A stretch of 52,980 nucleotides of DNA from Desulfotomaculum sp. Lineage in GTDB: Bacteria; Bacillota; Desulfotomaculia; Desulfotomaculales; Desulfallaceae. The notes beneath the pieces are model-generated. The model saw only the letters and a list, made by a program, of their open reading frames with translations. It did not search any database and was not told the origin of the DNA. The translations under genes and the position numbers were made by a program. Positions 41,835 through 49,435 of this stretch are shown piece after piece (the stretch's first letter is position 1; each line of letters opens with the position of its first letter). Location of the stretch: NCBI GenBank assembly GCA_016841675.1, contig JAENYQ010000016.1, positions 1 to 52,980 on the forward strand, in the 5' to 3' direction.

Positions 41835-42620
41835 TTAATCGGCTAACTGCTTGACCGGCAGAAAACCACGCCGATGTACCGGGCATGGACCGTGCACTGA
41901 AATAGTCGTTAAGTGATATGGTGTCGGATATCCCCGGTGTCGGTCGAAACCATACTCGGGGTATAGCAGGTGCAACGTATCCATCAATCGATCCCTGGTC
42001 ACCTTGGCCAATACCGAGGCGGCAGCGATGGAAGGACAGAGCCCGTCACCACCCACCACCGGACGTTGGTCCACATCCACACCGGGAAGTGTAAACCGTC
42101 CGTCTACCAGGATTAGATCAGGACTCAGCTGCAATCCGTTTAATGCTCTTTTCATGGCCAAAAGTGATGCGTGATGAATATTAAAAAGCTCAATCTCACT
42201 AACTGTAGCCATGCCCACAGCCCATGCTACAGCGTCTGTTTTAATTGCTGTTTCCAGGGTTTCGCGTTTAATTGGAGTTAACTTTTTAGAGTCGTTCAGA
42301 CCTTGGGGCAGCAACCCTGTGCGCAAAACTACAGCCGCGGCCACCACCGGTCCGGCCAGTGGCCCACGTCCTGCTTCGTCGATTCCCGCGACCAGTTGGT
42401 GACCCGGTTTCGTCCCGAGGCTGCCTTCAAAAAGGCACATTTCCTCTAGGCGTCTGTTCTCGGCCCGATCCCTTACCCTGGCCTTGAGGTAGTGCTTATA
42501 AACAGCCTGGACACCGCTTCTACTGTCGGCCATCATGGCCTCGAGCAGCTCATCGGATGGTCCGTCCTCTCTTGCAGCCAACTCCCTGATCCGGTCAACG
42601 CTTAAAGATTTAATATTCAC
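41835..42620 (-). CDS. rnhB: Ribonuclease HII
   Basis: RNase HII removes RNA primers and single ribonucleotides from DNA. Catalytic residues are in GIDEAGRGPLAGPVVAAAVV (D, E), VDGRFTLPG (D) and the later acidic residue in KVTRDRLM. About 80 residues precede the catalytic core, as in Bacillus-type RNase HII. Length is 261 aa. It is the last gene of the ylxM-to-rnhB block and is upstream of no gene in that operon; nuoA starts 139 bp beyond. Confidence 0.96.
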   Translation of the reverse strand: MNIKSLSVDRIRELAAREDGPSDELLEAMMADSRSGVQAVYKHYLKARVRDRAENRRLEEMCLFEGSLGTKPGHQLVAGIDEAGRGPLAGPVVAAAVVLRTGLLPQGLNDSKKLTPIKRETLETAIKTDAVAWAVGMATVSEIELFNIHHASLLAMKRALNGLQLSPDLILVDGRFTLPGVDVDQRPVVGGDGLCPSIAAASVLAKVTRDRLMDTLHLLYPEYGFDRHRGYPTPYHLTTISVHGPCPVHRRGFLPVKQLAD

Positions 42621-42734
42621 AAGCTACTCCATAAAAAGCTTTTAACTAATATTTTTTTCGCTGTCGACAATAAAATGTCCTGCCCACGACAAAACATTTT
42701 TTCCGCCAGCTAAGGGATTTAAGGGTTTTTTTAT

Positions 42735-43583
42735 TTACTGACGAGGCAGATCAAGGGTATACTTCCCCAATCTGCCCTCTCTGAAATCTTTTATGATTAG
42801 TATAGCGGTTTTTTTTGCATCTACCCGCCCGCCGGAAAAATAAAAACCCCTGGCGGCGCCTATGGCTGCCATTAGCTCCCAGGAGTCGCCGGCGGAGATG
42901 TTAAGTTTGTACTGTTTAGCCAACATGCCCGGCGCAGTCTCAGTTAGCCAGCACACCAGTTTATCGCCGATTTCTTCGGGCTGATAGATGTCTTCTTTGA
43001 TGGCACCGGTGGCAGCCAGCTTAAAAGCTGTATCCGGGTCCTCAAACTTGGGCCACAATATACCCGGCGTGTCCAGCAGTTCAAGCTTGCCACTGAGTTT
43101 AATCCACTGCTCACCGCGGGTAACCCCGGGGCGGTTGGCGGTGCGAACCGCATTTTTCCCGGCCAGGCGGTTAATTAGCATCGACTTGCCTACGTTGGGC
43201 ACCCCTACAACCATACACCTGGCCATGCGCGACCGCCTGCCTTTGGCCATGTATTTCATGATTTCCGGTGACGCCTGCTGTTCGGCCAGTTCCACCAACC
43301 GTCCGACACCTGTTCCCCGTTGCGCGTTAACTGCCACAGCGGGAATCCCCCTGTTTTGAAAATAATTAAGCCAGAGTTTGTTTTTCTCCGGGTCCGCCAG
43401 GTCGGATTTGTTCAGGGTGATAACCCTGGGTTTGTCCCCCAGAATGCGGTCAATATCGGGATTACGGCTACTGGCCGGAATTCTGGCGTCCAGCAGTTCA
43501 ATCACCACATCTACAAGTTTCAGGTTTTGCTGGACAAGTTTGCGGGCCTTGGCCATATGACCGGGATACCACTGTATATGCAT
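42735..43583 (-). CDS. rbgA: Ribosome biogenesis GTPase RbgA (YlqF)
   Basis: RbgA is a circularly permuted GTPase needed for late 50S assembly. The motif order is G4 LNKSDLAD, then G1 VGVPNVGKSMLINRL and G3 LLDTPGILWPKFED, the permuted arrangement of the YlqF group. A C-terminal ANTAR-like RNA-binding region follows. Length is 282 aa. It lies between lepB and rnhB, the standard neighbourhood, because lepB-rbgA-rnhB are commonly linked in Firmicutes. Confidence 0.97.
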   Translation of the reverse strand: MHIQWYPGHMAKARKLVQQNLKLVDVVIELLDARIPASSRNPDIDRILGDKPRVITLNKSDLADPEKNKLWLNYFQNRGIPAVAVNAQRGTGVGRLVELAEQQASPEIMKYMAKGRRSRMARCMVVGVPNVGKSMLINRLAGKNAVRTANRPGVTRGEQWIKLSGKLELLDTPGILWPKFEDPDTAFKLAATGAIKEDIYQPEEIGDKLVCWLTETAPGMLAKQYKLNISAGDSWELMAAIGAARGFYFSGGRVDAKKTAILIIKDFREGRLGKYTLDLPRQ

Positions 43584-43866
43584 CTGTTACTACTCCTAGT
43601 GCCTTAATTGAGAAATCCTTGCATACTTTTGAGCAAATTATTTAGTTCATATCTTGTTTAGGAAAACAGCCGTTATAAGACGGCACTAGCATGATTAAAA
43701 GCGTGCAGCTTTGACACAAAAGTCCTAGCAGCAATTTAGAAATCAAACATACTGCTACTCCAATTGGGGACATTCATCCGAAGGAGGTGTGTCCCCTTTC
43801 CTATAATAATCACTTATACTTTTACGGCTATTATTTTTGTACAAGGACTTTTGTATCGCTGCACTG
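43584..43866. repeat. lepB-rbgA gap with REP-like hairpin and an 11-bp inverted pair
   Basis: The stretch holds a REP-like unit at 43764-43801 (attggggacattcatccgaa ... gtgtgtcccc) framed by acaaaagtcct (about 43716-43726) and aggacttttgt (about 43844-43854). It lies between lepB and rbgA on the minus strand and contains no gene. Confidence 0.55.
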
Positions 43867-44424
43867 TCACAGCAGCCCAATTCGGTTCACGGGCCAGTAA
43901 ATAACCACGGCCTTGCCAATAATGTTTTCCTCGGGCAGCATGCCCCAGGAACGGCTATCTTCGCTGCTGTTGCGATTATCACCCATCATGAAGTAAGTAC
44001 CAGGCGGTACCTCCACCGGGCCAAAGTCACCGTTCATAATCAGGTCGGGGGGCAGGTATTCCTCAGAAACTGCATTACCGTTAATGTAAATAACGTTATC
44101 GCGCACCTCAATCGTTTCTCCGCCAACTGCAATCAACCTTTTTACGAAGTCACGACTGGGATCCATGGGGTATTTGAAAACGATTACATCCCCGCGACCG
44201 GGATCCCCCAAGTGGTAGGAAAGCTTATTCACCATAATCCGATCGCTTATTTGCAGCGTCGGGTACATGGATTCAGAGGGAATGATGAACGGCTGGAAAA
44301 GGAACATCCTGATCAGCACCGCCAATAGTACGGCTATAGCCACCGATTCCAGGATCTCCAGCAGAGCGGACTTTTGTTTTTTTTCAGATTGACCATCAAA
44401 CTGGTCTTGTCTCACCTGCTCCAT
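43867..44424 (-). CDS. lepB: Signal peptidase I
   Basis: SPase I is membrane-anchored and cuts signal peptides from exported proteins. A single N-terminal membrane helix (LESVAIAVLLAVLIRMFLF) is followed by the catalytic Ser in PSESMYPTL and the catalytic Lys in DFVKRLIAVGGE. GDNRNSSEDSRSWG and the C-terminal GKAVVIYWPVNRIGLL are the further conserved boxes. Length is 185 aa. ATG has AGGAG upstream. It lies between rplS and rbgA, with a terminator and repeat C between it and rplS. Confidence 0.97.
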   Translation of the reverse strand: MEQVRQDQFDGQSEKKQKSALLEILESVAIAVLLAVLIRMFLFQPFIIPSESMYPTLQISDRIMVNKLSYHLGDPGRGDVIVFKYPMDPSRDFVKRLIAVGGETIEVRDNVIYINGNAVSEEYLPPDLIMNGDFGPVEVPPGTYFMMGDNRNSSEDSRSWGMLPEENIIGKAVVIYWPVNRIGLL

Positions 44425-44464
44425 AGTATTCTCCTCATTAATCTGTTTATGAGATGTTAAATCA

Positions 44465-44551
44465 GGTATTCAGAATTCAGGAGTCAGGAGTCAGAATTCA
44501 AATGAGCTAGACATAAAACTATTTTATTCTGACTCCTGACTACTGACTCCT
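44465..44551. repeat. AGTCAGG-type element copy C
   Basis: The left end (44465-44499) reads cagaattcaggagtcaggag and the right end (44524-44551) is the inverse, ttctgactcctgactactga. The interior is only about 24 bp. It sits in the rplS-lepB gap, next to the rplS terminator. Confidence 0.75.
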
Positions 44552-44570
44552 ATATCGTTACAAATTATTT

Positions 44571-44603
44571 AAAAAAGGGACTGTTTTGGCAGTCCCTAAA
44601 AAA
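44571..44603 (-). terminator. Terminator after rplS
   Basis: On the minus strand AGGGACTGCC ... AGTCCCTTTTTT forms a hairpin with a T run directly after the rplS stop. It separates rplS from lepB. Confidence 0.85.
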
Positions 44604-44945
44604 CTAACGCCTTTCCGCAATGCGGGCGGCTTTGCCCCGCAGTTGACGCAGGTAATACAACCTGGCTCTGCGAACGCGACCTCTTTTGACGACTTCAATT
44701 TTTTCAATACGCGGTGTATGCAGCAGGAAAGTTCTTTCTACCCCGACTCCATACGAAACTCTGCGTACGGTAAAGGTTTCACTCAATCCACCGCCACGGC
44801 GCCGGATAACCACTCCTTCAAAAAGCTGGATCCGTTCCCGGGTACCTTCCACCACTTTTACGTGTACCTTTACAGTATCACCAGGGCGGAATTCGGGGAT
44901 GGTTGATTTATACTGACTTTCTTCCAAGACACGAATTAAATCCAT
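44604..44945 (-). CDS. rplS: 50S ribosomal protein L19
   Basis: L19 sits at the 30S-50S interface. Family hallmarks are [34 protein letters not shown] and [20 protein letters not shown], with a basic C-terminal tail ([20 protein letters not shown]). Length is 113 aa. The ribosome-binding site GAAGGAGG precedes the ATG. It follows trmD with a 190-bp gap, which may hold a promoter or leader. Confidence 0.98.
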   Translation of the reverse strand: MDLIRVLEESQYKSTIPEFRPGDTVKVHVKVVEGTRERIQLFEGVVIRRRGGGLSETFTVRRVSYGVGVERTFLLHTPRIEKIEVVKRGRVRRARLYYLRQLRGKAARIAERR

Positions 44946-45136
44946 TATTTATGTACCTCCTTCCCATCAGACGTTCGTATCCCCTGATGCAGAACAGCGG
45001 ACCGCCCGTAATCACAAGAAAAATTATACCATAAGCGGCGCAAAGGCGCAATAATTGAGCTTAGTTATAAAAATAGTTAATACAAAATTGTTTTCTCATA
45101 GTCTTCGGTGCCGCGCAAAAGAGACAAGGGTTCTAC

Positions 45137-45883
45137 TTAAATGGCTTGAATTGAGGCAATAATTTCCTGTAGGATGGACCGATCCTCATCCGTAAGCGCT
45201 TCCGGGCGCAGCAGGTCGGGGCGGCGTTCCAGGGTTTTTAAAAGCGACTGGCGGCGGCGCCAGCGGCGAATGTTTTCATGGTGGCCGCTGAGTAAAATTT
45301 CCGGCACTGGCAGGTTCTCGCACTCCGCCGGGCGGGTGTAATGCGGGTATTCTAAAAGGCCGGTGTAGAATGAATCTTCCACGGCGGAATTCTTTTCCCC
45401 CAGCACACCGGGGATCATGCGGGATACCGCGTCCACCACTATCATGGCGGGCAATTCACCGCCGGTGAGCACGTAATCGCCAATGGACAGTTCATCCGTT
45501 ACTACCAATTCCCTAACCCGCTCGTCCACGCCCTCGTAATGACCGCAGATAATCACCAGATGCTCTTCACCGGCCAGGTCCCGGGCCCAGTGCTGGTCAA
45601 ACTTGAGCCCGGTAGGGCACATCAGCACCACCCGGGACAATGAGCCGGCCCGATTATGACGCACCGAATCAAGCGCCCGAAGGATGGGAGGCGCCTGCAT
45701 GACCATCCCCGCGCCGCCTCCGTAAGGAGTGTCATCCACTGTATTATGCTTGTTGCCGGAGAAAGTGCGAATGTCAGTGATGTCTATATGAAGTATTTTT
45801 TTTTCACGGGCCCGTTTGATAATACTACTATCAAAGGGTCCGGCAAACATTTCCGGGAACAACGTTAAAATATCAATAATCAC
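45137..45883 (-). CDS. trmD: tRNA (guanine-N1)-methyltransferase TrmD
   Basis: TrmD methylates G37 of tRNAs with a SPOUT knot. Seen are [28 protein letters not shown] and the knot [23 protein letters not shown] is not available at the usual position. The GTG at 45883 gives [13 protein letters not shown] and is preceded by GGAGG at 7 nt, so it is preferred over the longer frame to 45946. Length is about 248 aa. It follows rimM by 63 bp. Confidence 0.97.
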   Translation of the reverse strand: MIIDILTLFPEMFAGPFDSSIIKRAREKKILHIDITDIRTFSGNKHNTVDDTPYGGGAGMVMQAPPILRALDSVRHNRAGSLSRVVLMCPTGLKFDQHWARDLAGEEHLVIICGHYEGVDERVRELVVTDELSIGDYVLTGGELPAMIVVDAVSRMIPGVLGEKNSAVEDSFYTGLLEYPHYTRPAECENLPVPEILLSGHHENIRRWRRRQSLLKTLERRPDLLRPEALTDEDRSILQEIIASIQAI

Positions 45884-45946
45884 AGCAATTCCTCCGCAAC
45901 CGTCATCAAAACCCTCTAAAACGGGGAATCTCAGACAAGCAAGCAT

Positions 45947-46465
45947 TCAGTCTTCCAATCCCTTAGGCAGTTCTACCACTAGCCCGGTTTGCAGGTCAAT
46001 GCTCAGCACTACCTGCTTTAAAGCTGGAATCAGCAACTGGCGAGGGGTGCCGCCATCCACAACGTAAACGTCGTTGGCCCCGGTTTGCAGTACGTCTTTA
46101 ATCCGCCCCAGGTACCGGCCCTCGGTTGTATGCACATTCAATCCCACCAGGTCAAAAACGTAATATTCGCCATCGGCCAGGGGGACCAGTTCTTCACGAG
46201 TCACTTTTAGAAGTGCGTTTTTAAGCAGCAATGCGGCATCCATATCATCTACACCCGACAGTTTCATGACAATAAACTGACCATGCGAGGATACCTTTTC
46301 AACAGTTCGGGTTTCGAAACGTCCTTCCAGGTCCAGCAGTATCTTTTCCATGCTTGCAAAACGTTCCGGGAAATCGGTAAGCGGTAAAATTTTTACTTCA
46401 CCGCGGTGTCCCTGCGGTTTAAGGATTCTGCCAATAGTAATATACTCAACTTCATTATTCGGCAA
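45947..46465 (-). CDS. rimM: 16S rRNA processing protein RimM
   Basis: RimM helps 30S head assembly and binds S19. The N-terminal RimM barrel (IGRILKPQGHRGEVKILPLT) and a C-terminal PRC-barrel (VFDLVGLNVHTTEGRYLGRI) are seen. It lies between khpA and trmD. The TTG at 46465 (M-PNNEVEYITIG) has AAGGGGG upstream; the frame to 46522 would add residues encoded by GC-rich sequence close to MITE copy 5 and is rejected. Length is about 172 aa. Confidence 0.94.
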   Translation of the reverse strand: MPNNEVEYITIGRILKPQGHRGEVKILPLTDFPERFASMEKILLDLEGRFETRTVEKVSSHGQFIVMKLSGVDDMDAALLLKNALLKVTREELVPLADGEYYVFDLVGLNVHTTEGRYLGRIKDVLQTGANDVYVVDGGTPRQLLIPALKQVVLSIDLQTGLVVELPKGLED

Positions 46466-46533
46466 ACCAGCCGCCCCCTTACCGCATCTAAAATGAAAGA
46501 GGGCTTTTAGCGCCCCCTTCATCGAAATAACTA

Positions 46534-46740
46534 AAATTTATCATGATTATTCCCTTTACTCAGTAATCCCCGTTGGGGAGAGCTGTCATCCTGAGCGTTA
46601 GCGAAGGATCTGGGCTTTAAGATTCTTCGCTGCGCTCAGAATGACAGGCTTAATGACAAGGTTTTTCACTTCGTTGTATTTATAGCAATGACACGACGCT
46701 ATACCATTTACTGAGTTAACGGTATAACCATAAAATTTAT
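46534..46740 (+). repeat. MITE-like element copy 5 with 8-bp direct repeats
   Basis: The element (46542-46732, 191 bp) begins catgattattccctttact and ends gttaacggtataaccata. It is flanked on both sides by aaatttat (46534-46541 and 46733-46740), a perfect 8-bp duplication. It lacks the inner gagataaacatttttaa segment of copies 2 to 4. It splits khpA from rimM inside a conserved operon. Confidence 0.9.
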
Positions 46741-46760
46741 TATTGCCAGGGTCGTCATAA

Positions 46761-46988
46761 TTAAACAATTTCTACGGTGACTCGCTTACGCTCCTTGGTG
46801 GCAGCCGCTTTTACCACTGTCCGGATGGCTCTGGCTATCCGCCCCTGTTTGCCGATGACCTTACCCATGTCATCCGGGGCAACCCTCAATTCAATGACAC
46901 TTGATTTTTCTCTTTCCTTCATCTCCACAATTACAAATTCGGGATGGTCGACGAGGGCTTTGGCCAAAACTTCCACCAGATCCTTCAT
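46761..46988 (-). CDS. khpA: KH domain RNA-binding protein KhpA (YlqC)
   Basis: This 75-aa protein is a single KH domain with the GxxG loop VIGKQGRIARAIRTVVKAAA. It usually pairs with KhpB and is linked to RNA binding and cell-size control in Firmicutes. It lies 18 bp after rpsP and before rimM in the standard order. The gene spacing to rimM is enlarged by MITE copy 5. Confidence 0.96.
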   Translation of the reverse strand: MKDLVEVLAKALVDHPEFVIVEMKEREKSSVIELRVAPDDMGKVIGKQGRIARAIRTVVKAAATKERKRVTVEIV

Positions 46989-47006
46989 CGGGCTTACCTC
47001 CTCAGT

Positions 47007-47270
47007 TTACTCGCTAACGGTGGTGTTACCGGTAATGCCGGCTTTTTTAAAAAGAGCCCTGGTGGTATCAGTCATTTGGGCGCCTTTATTTAGCCATTCG
47101 ACGGCCTTGACTTCGTCAACCTTAATTACGGCCGGGTCTTTCAGCGGATCATAGTATCCAATTTCTTCAATGAAACGACCGTCCCTGGGGGAGCGGGAAT
47201 CGGCTACTACAATACGATAAAAAGGGTTTTTCTTGGCCCCCATTCTTTTTAGCCTGATCTTAACTGCCAT
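47007..47270 (-). CDS. rpsP: 30S ribosomal protein S16
   Basis: S16 is a small core 30S protein. The N-terminus [20 protein letters not shown] and [20 protein letters not shown] are diagnostic. ATG at 47270 has GGAGGTG 8 nt upstream, so the frame to 47279 is rejected. Length is 87 aa. It lies between ffh and khpA. The 235-bp gap to ffh is filled by repeat element D. Confidence 0.98.
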   Translation of the reverse strand: MAVKIRLKRMGAKKNPFYRIVVADSRSPRDGRFIEEIGYYDPLKDPAVIKVDEVKAVEWLNKGAQMTDTTRALFKKAGITGNTTVSE

Positions 47271-47299
47271 AGTGTTCACCTCCTCAAAGTAGTATAAAA

Positions 47300-47506
47300 G
47301 TATTCAGTATTCAGTAGTCAGGAGTCAGTAGTCAGTAGTCAGTAGTCAGTAGTCAGAACGCTATAGGATGATGTCTGTTCTTATTGTCCTAAATTTATCA
47401 CTTTAATCCTGCATTCAATATTTTCAAGTATCAGAATTCATAATAACGGTACGATAGGTCGTTCTCTTATTCTGACTAATGAATTCTGACTACTGACTAC
47501 TGGTGT
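47300..47506. repeat. AGTCAGT-type element copy D with tandem heptamers
   Basis: The left end (47300-47356) is a tandem run of AGTCAGT/AGTCAGG units (about six copies). The right end (47469-47503) is an inverted run, ttctgactactgactactgg. The interior is about 110 bp of AT-rich DNA without a gene. It ends against the ffh stop codon. Confidence 0.8.
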
Positions 47507-48867
47507 TAGAATGGCGAATTCTTCCCTAAACCAAAAGGATTCTTCATTTTACCCTTTTTAATGTTCTTTTCCATGCCTACCAACTGGCGCATCATCTTAC
47601 GGGTTTGCTCAAACTGTTTAAGCAGGCGGTTAACCTCCTGCACCGTTGTTCCGCTGCCCTTGGCCACGCGCCGGCGCCTGCTGCCGTTTATTTCCTGGGG
47701 GTTCTGCCTTTCCCAAGGGGTCATGGAACTGATGATAGCTTCCACAAAGACCAGGTCTTTCTCGTCTATCTGGAGGTCCTTCATTTTTTTCATGTTTCCC
47801 AGACCCGGAATCATGCCCAAAACCTGGTCCAGGGGTCCCATTTTTTTCACCTGGTTCATGTGTTCCATAAAGTCATCCAGGGTGAAATCCATGCTTTTGA
47901 TGCGTTTATTTAACTTCTCCACCTGTTCGGCATCAAAATTGGCCTGGGCTTTTTCAATCAGGGTGAGCATATCGCCCATGCCCAAGATGCGGTCGGCCAT
48001 GCGGTCGGGATGAAATACCTCCAGGGCGTCCAATTTTTCGCCCATACCGGCAAATTTAATGGGGCAACCGGTAACGGCTTTAACAGAGAGGGCTGCTCCA
48101 CCGCGGGTATCCCCGTCCAATTTGGTAAGTACCACGCCGGTAAGAGACAGGTTCTCATTAAAGGTTTTGGCCACGTTAACTGCATCCTGACCGGTCATGG
48201 AATCAACGACCAACAGTATTTCTTGGGGTTTTACAATACTGGCCATGTTACGCAACTCGCCCATCAAGTCTTCGTCGATATGCAGCCTGCCGGCAGTATC
48301 GATAATCACCAAATCGTGTCCTTCCCGACGGGCCTGTTCTAGCGCTGCTTTGGCGATGTCAGGAGGAGACACCTGGTCACCCATGCTGAAAACCGGGACA
48401 TTAAGTTGGTCGCCCAGCACCTGCAGTTGTTTGATGGCGGCAGGTCTGTATACGTCTGCGGCCACTAATTCCGGGCGCCTTCCCTGGCGGCGCATCAGGT
48501 TGGCCAGTTTGGCGGAGGTGGTGGTTTTGCCGGCACCGTGCAAGCCCACCATCATAATCACCGTGGGTGGTGCCGGGGCCAGGTTTATTTTGCTCTGGGT
48601 GCCGCCCATCAGAGCAGCTAATTCATCTCTGACGATTTTAATTACTTGCTGGGCGGGGGTAAGGCTCTGCAACACATCAGAGCCCACTGCCCGTTCCCGG
48701 ATGCGGGTGATAAAATCTTTAACCACCATGAAGTTAACGTCGGCGCTGATTAGTGCACGGCGCACTTCTTTTAGTGCCAGGTCTACGTCTTCTTCGGTCA
48801 GCCTGCCTTTGCCGCGTAATTTTTTAAAGGTTTCCTGGAGCCTTTCAGCGAGTCCTGAAAAAACCAT
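47506..48867 (-). CDS. ffh: Signal recognition particle protein Ffh (SRP54)
   Basis: Ffh is the SRP GTPase that targets nascent membrane proteins to SecYEG. The N domain leads into the G domain with VGLHGAGKTTTSAKLA, DTAGRLHIDED and LTKLDGDTRGG. The methionine-rich M domain (MGPLDQVLGMIPGL, GMEKNIKKGKMKNPFGLG) binds 4.5S RNA. In the P-loop, GLHGAGKTT replaces the commoner GLQGSGKTT. Length is 453 aa. It follows ylxM with a 4-nt gap. Confidence 0.98.
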   Translation of the reverse strand: MVFSGLAERLQETFKKLRGKGRLTEEDVDLALKEVRRALISADVNFMVVKDFITRIRERAVGSDVLQSLTPAQQVIKIVRDELAALMGGTQSKINLAPAPPTVIMMVGLHGAGKTTTSAKLANLMRRQGRRPELVAADVYRPAAIKQLQVLGDQLNVPVFSMGDQVSPPDIAKAALEQARREGHDLVIIDTAGRLHIDEDLMGELRNMASIVKPQEILLVVDSMTGQDAVNVAKTFNENLSLTGVVLTKLDGDTRGGAALSVKAVTGCPIKFAGMGEKLDALEVFHPDRMADRILGMGDMLTLIEKAQANFDAEQVEKLNKRIKSMDFTLDDFMEHMNQVKKMGPLDQVLGMIPGLGNMKKMKDLQIDEKDLVFVEAIISSMTPWERQNPQEINGSRRRRVAKGSGTTVQEVNRLLKQFEQTRKMMRQLVGMEKNIKKGKMKNPFGLGKNSPF

Positions 48868-48871
48868 TATT

Positions 48872-49219
48872 TTACCCCCTGTCCATCTCCAGCACTTGCT
48901 GCAATATCTCCCTGGCCTTTAATGCCTGCCCGGGTACGGATTGACTACACTCTTCCAGCAACCGGGCGGCCTCGGCCAGCTTGCTGCGCTGGGTTAAAAA
49001 CTTATTTACCAACTGCAATTTTTGCTCATAATTCTGCAGCATGTTTTCGGCTCTCTTTAGTGTGTCATGTACTGCCTGACGGCTTACATTATAAGTTTCG
49101 GCTATTTCACCCAGTGAATAGTCGTTGCCGTGGTATAATTCAATAAACTTTTGTTGACGTTCAGTTAATAACTGGCCGTAAAAATCAAACAACAGGGTAA
49201 TTAGGGTTACTTTGTCCAT
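48872..49219 (-). CDS. ylxM: UPF0122 family HTH protein YlxM
   Basis: YlxM is a small helix-turn-helix protein next to ffh that affects SRP function. The sequence LTERQQKFIELYHGNDYSLGEIAETYNVSRQAVHDTLKRAE (here residues about 15-55) is a sigma-70 region-4-like HTH. The C-terminal half is helical. ATG at 49219 has AGGTG 7 nt upstream and gives MDKVTLITLLFDFY; GTG at 49228 is the alternative. It is the first gene of the minus-strand block. Confidence 0.96.
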   Translation of the reverse strand: MDKVTLITLLFDFYGQLLTERQQKFIELYHGNDYSLGEIAETYNVSRQAVHDTLKRAENMLQNYEQKLQLVNKFLTQRSKLAEAARLLEECSQSVPGQALKAREILQQVLEMDRG

Positions 49220-49314
49220 CACATGCACCTGCTTTACGTATAAAGCTAAAGTACTTTACACATAAATTTTACTCAAATGCAAGCGCTATGTCAAGTTAAA
49301 TAGGCTTACAGTTT

Positions 49315-49350
49315 AGGTGTCAGGCCTTGCAAGGCCTGACACCTTTTTAC
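49315..49350. repeat. Perfect 30-bp palindrome followed by a T run (REP-like)
   Basis: The palindrome aggtgtcaggccttg / caaggcctgacacct (49315-49344) is exact and followed by TTTT on the plus strand. It lies in the divergent ylxM/aminotransferase gap, so it ends no gene in the window and probably is a REP-like unit or a terminator for transcription reading in from elsewhere. Confidence 0.75.
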
Positions 49351-49360
49351 TTTGTAAAAA

Positions 49361-49416
49361 TTGACTTCGAGCTATTAAAATGGTAAATTATAATTGTGCA
49401 TAATACTGTGCACAAT
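49361..49416 (+). promoter_or_regulatory. Promoter with overlapping operator-like palindrome, aminotransferase gene
   Basis: A -35 box TTGACT (49361-49366) precedes a -10 region TAAATT/TATAAT (49384-49394). An 8-bp inverted repeat attgtgca ... tgcacaat (49393-49400 and 49409-49416), with 8 bp between the arms, overlaps its 3' edge. The position suits a repressor operator. The regulator is not identified. Confidence 0.5.
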
Positions 49417-49435
49417 CATCCGGGAGGTAATAAAC

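Noticed and set aside
47300-47356. CRISPR array
   Set aside because: The repeat unit is about 7 bp in direct tandem without spacers. It is a slippage-type repeat.
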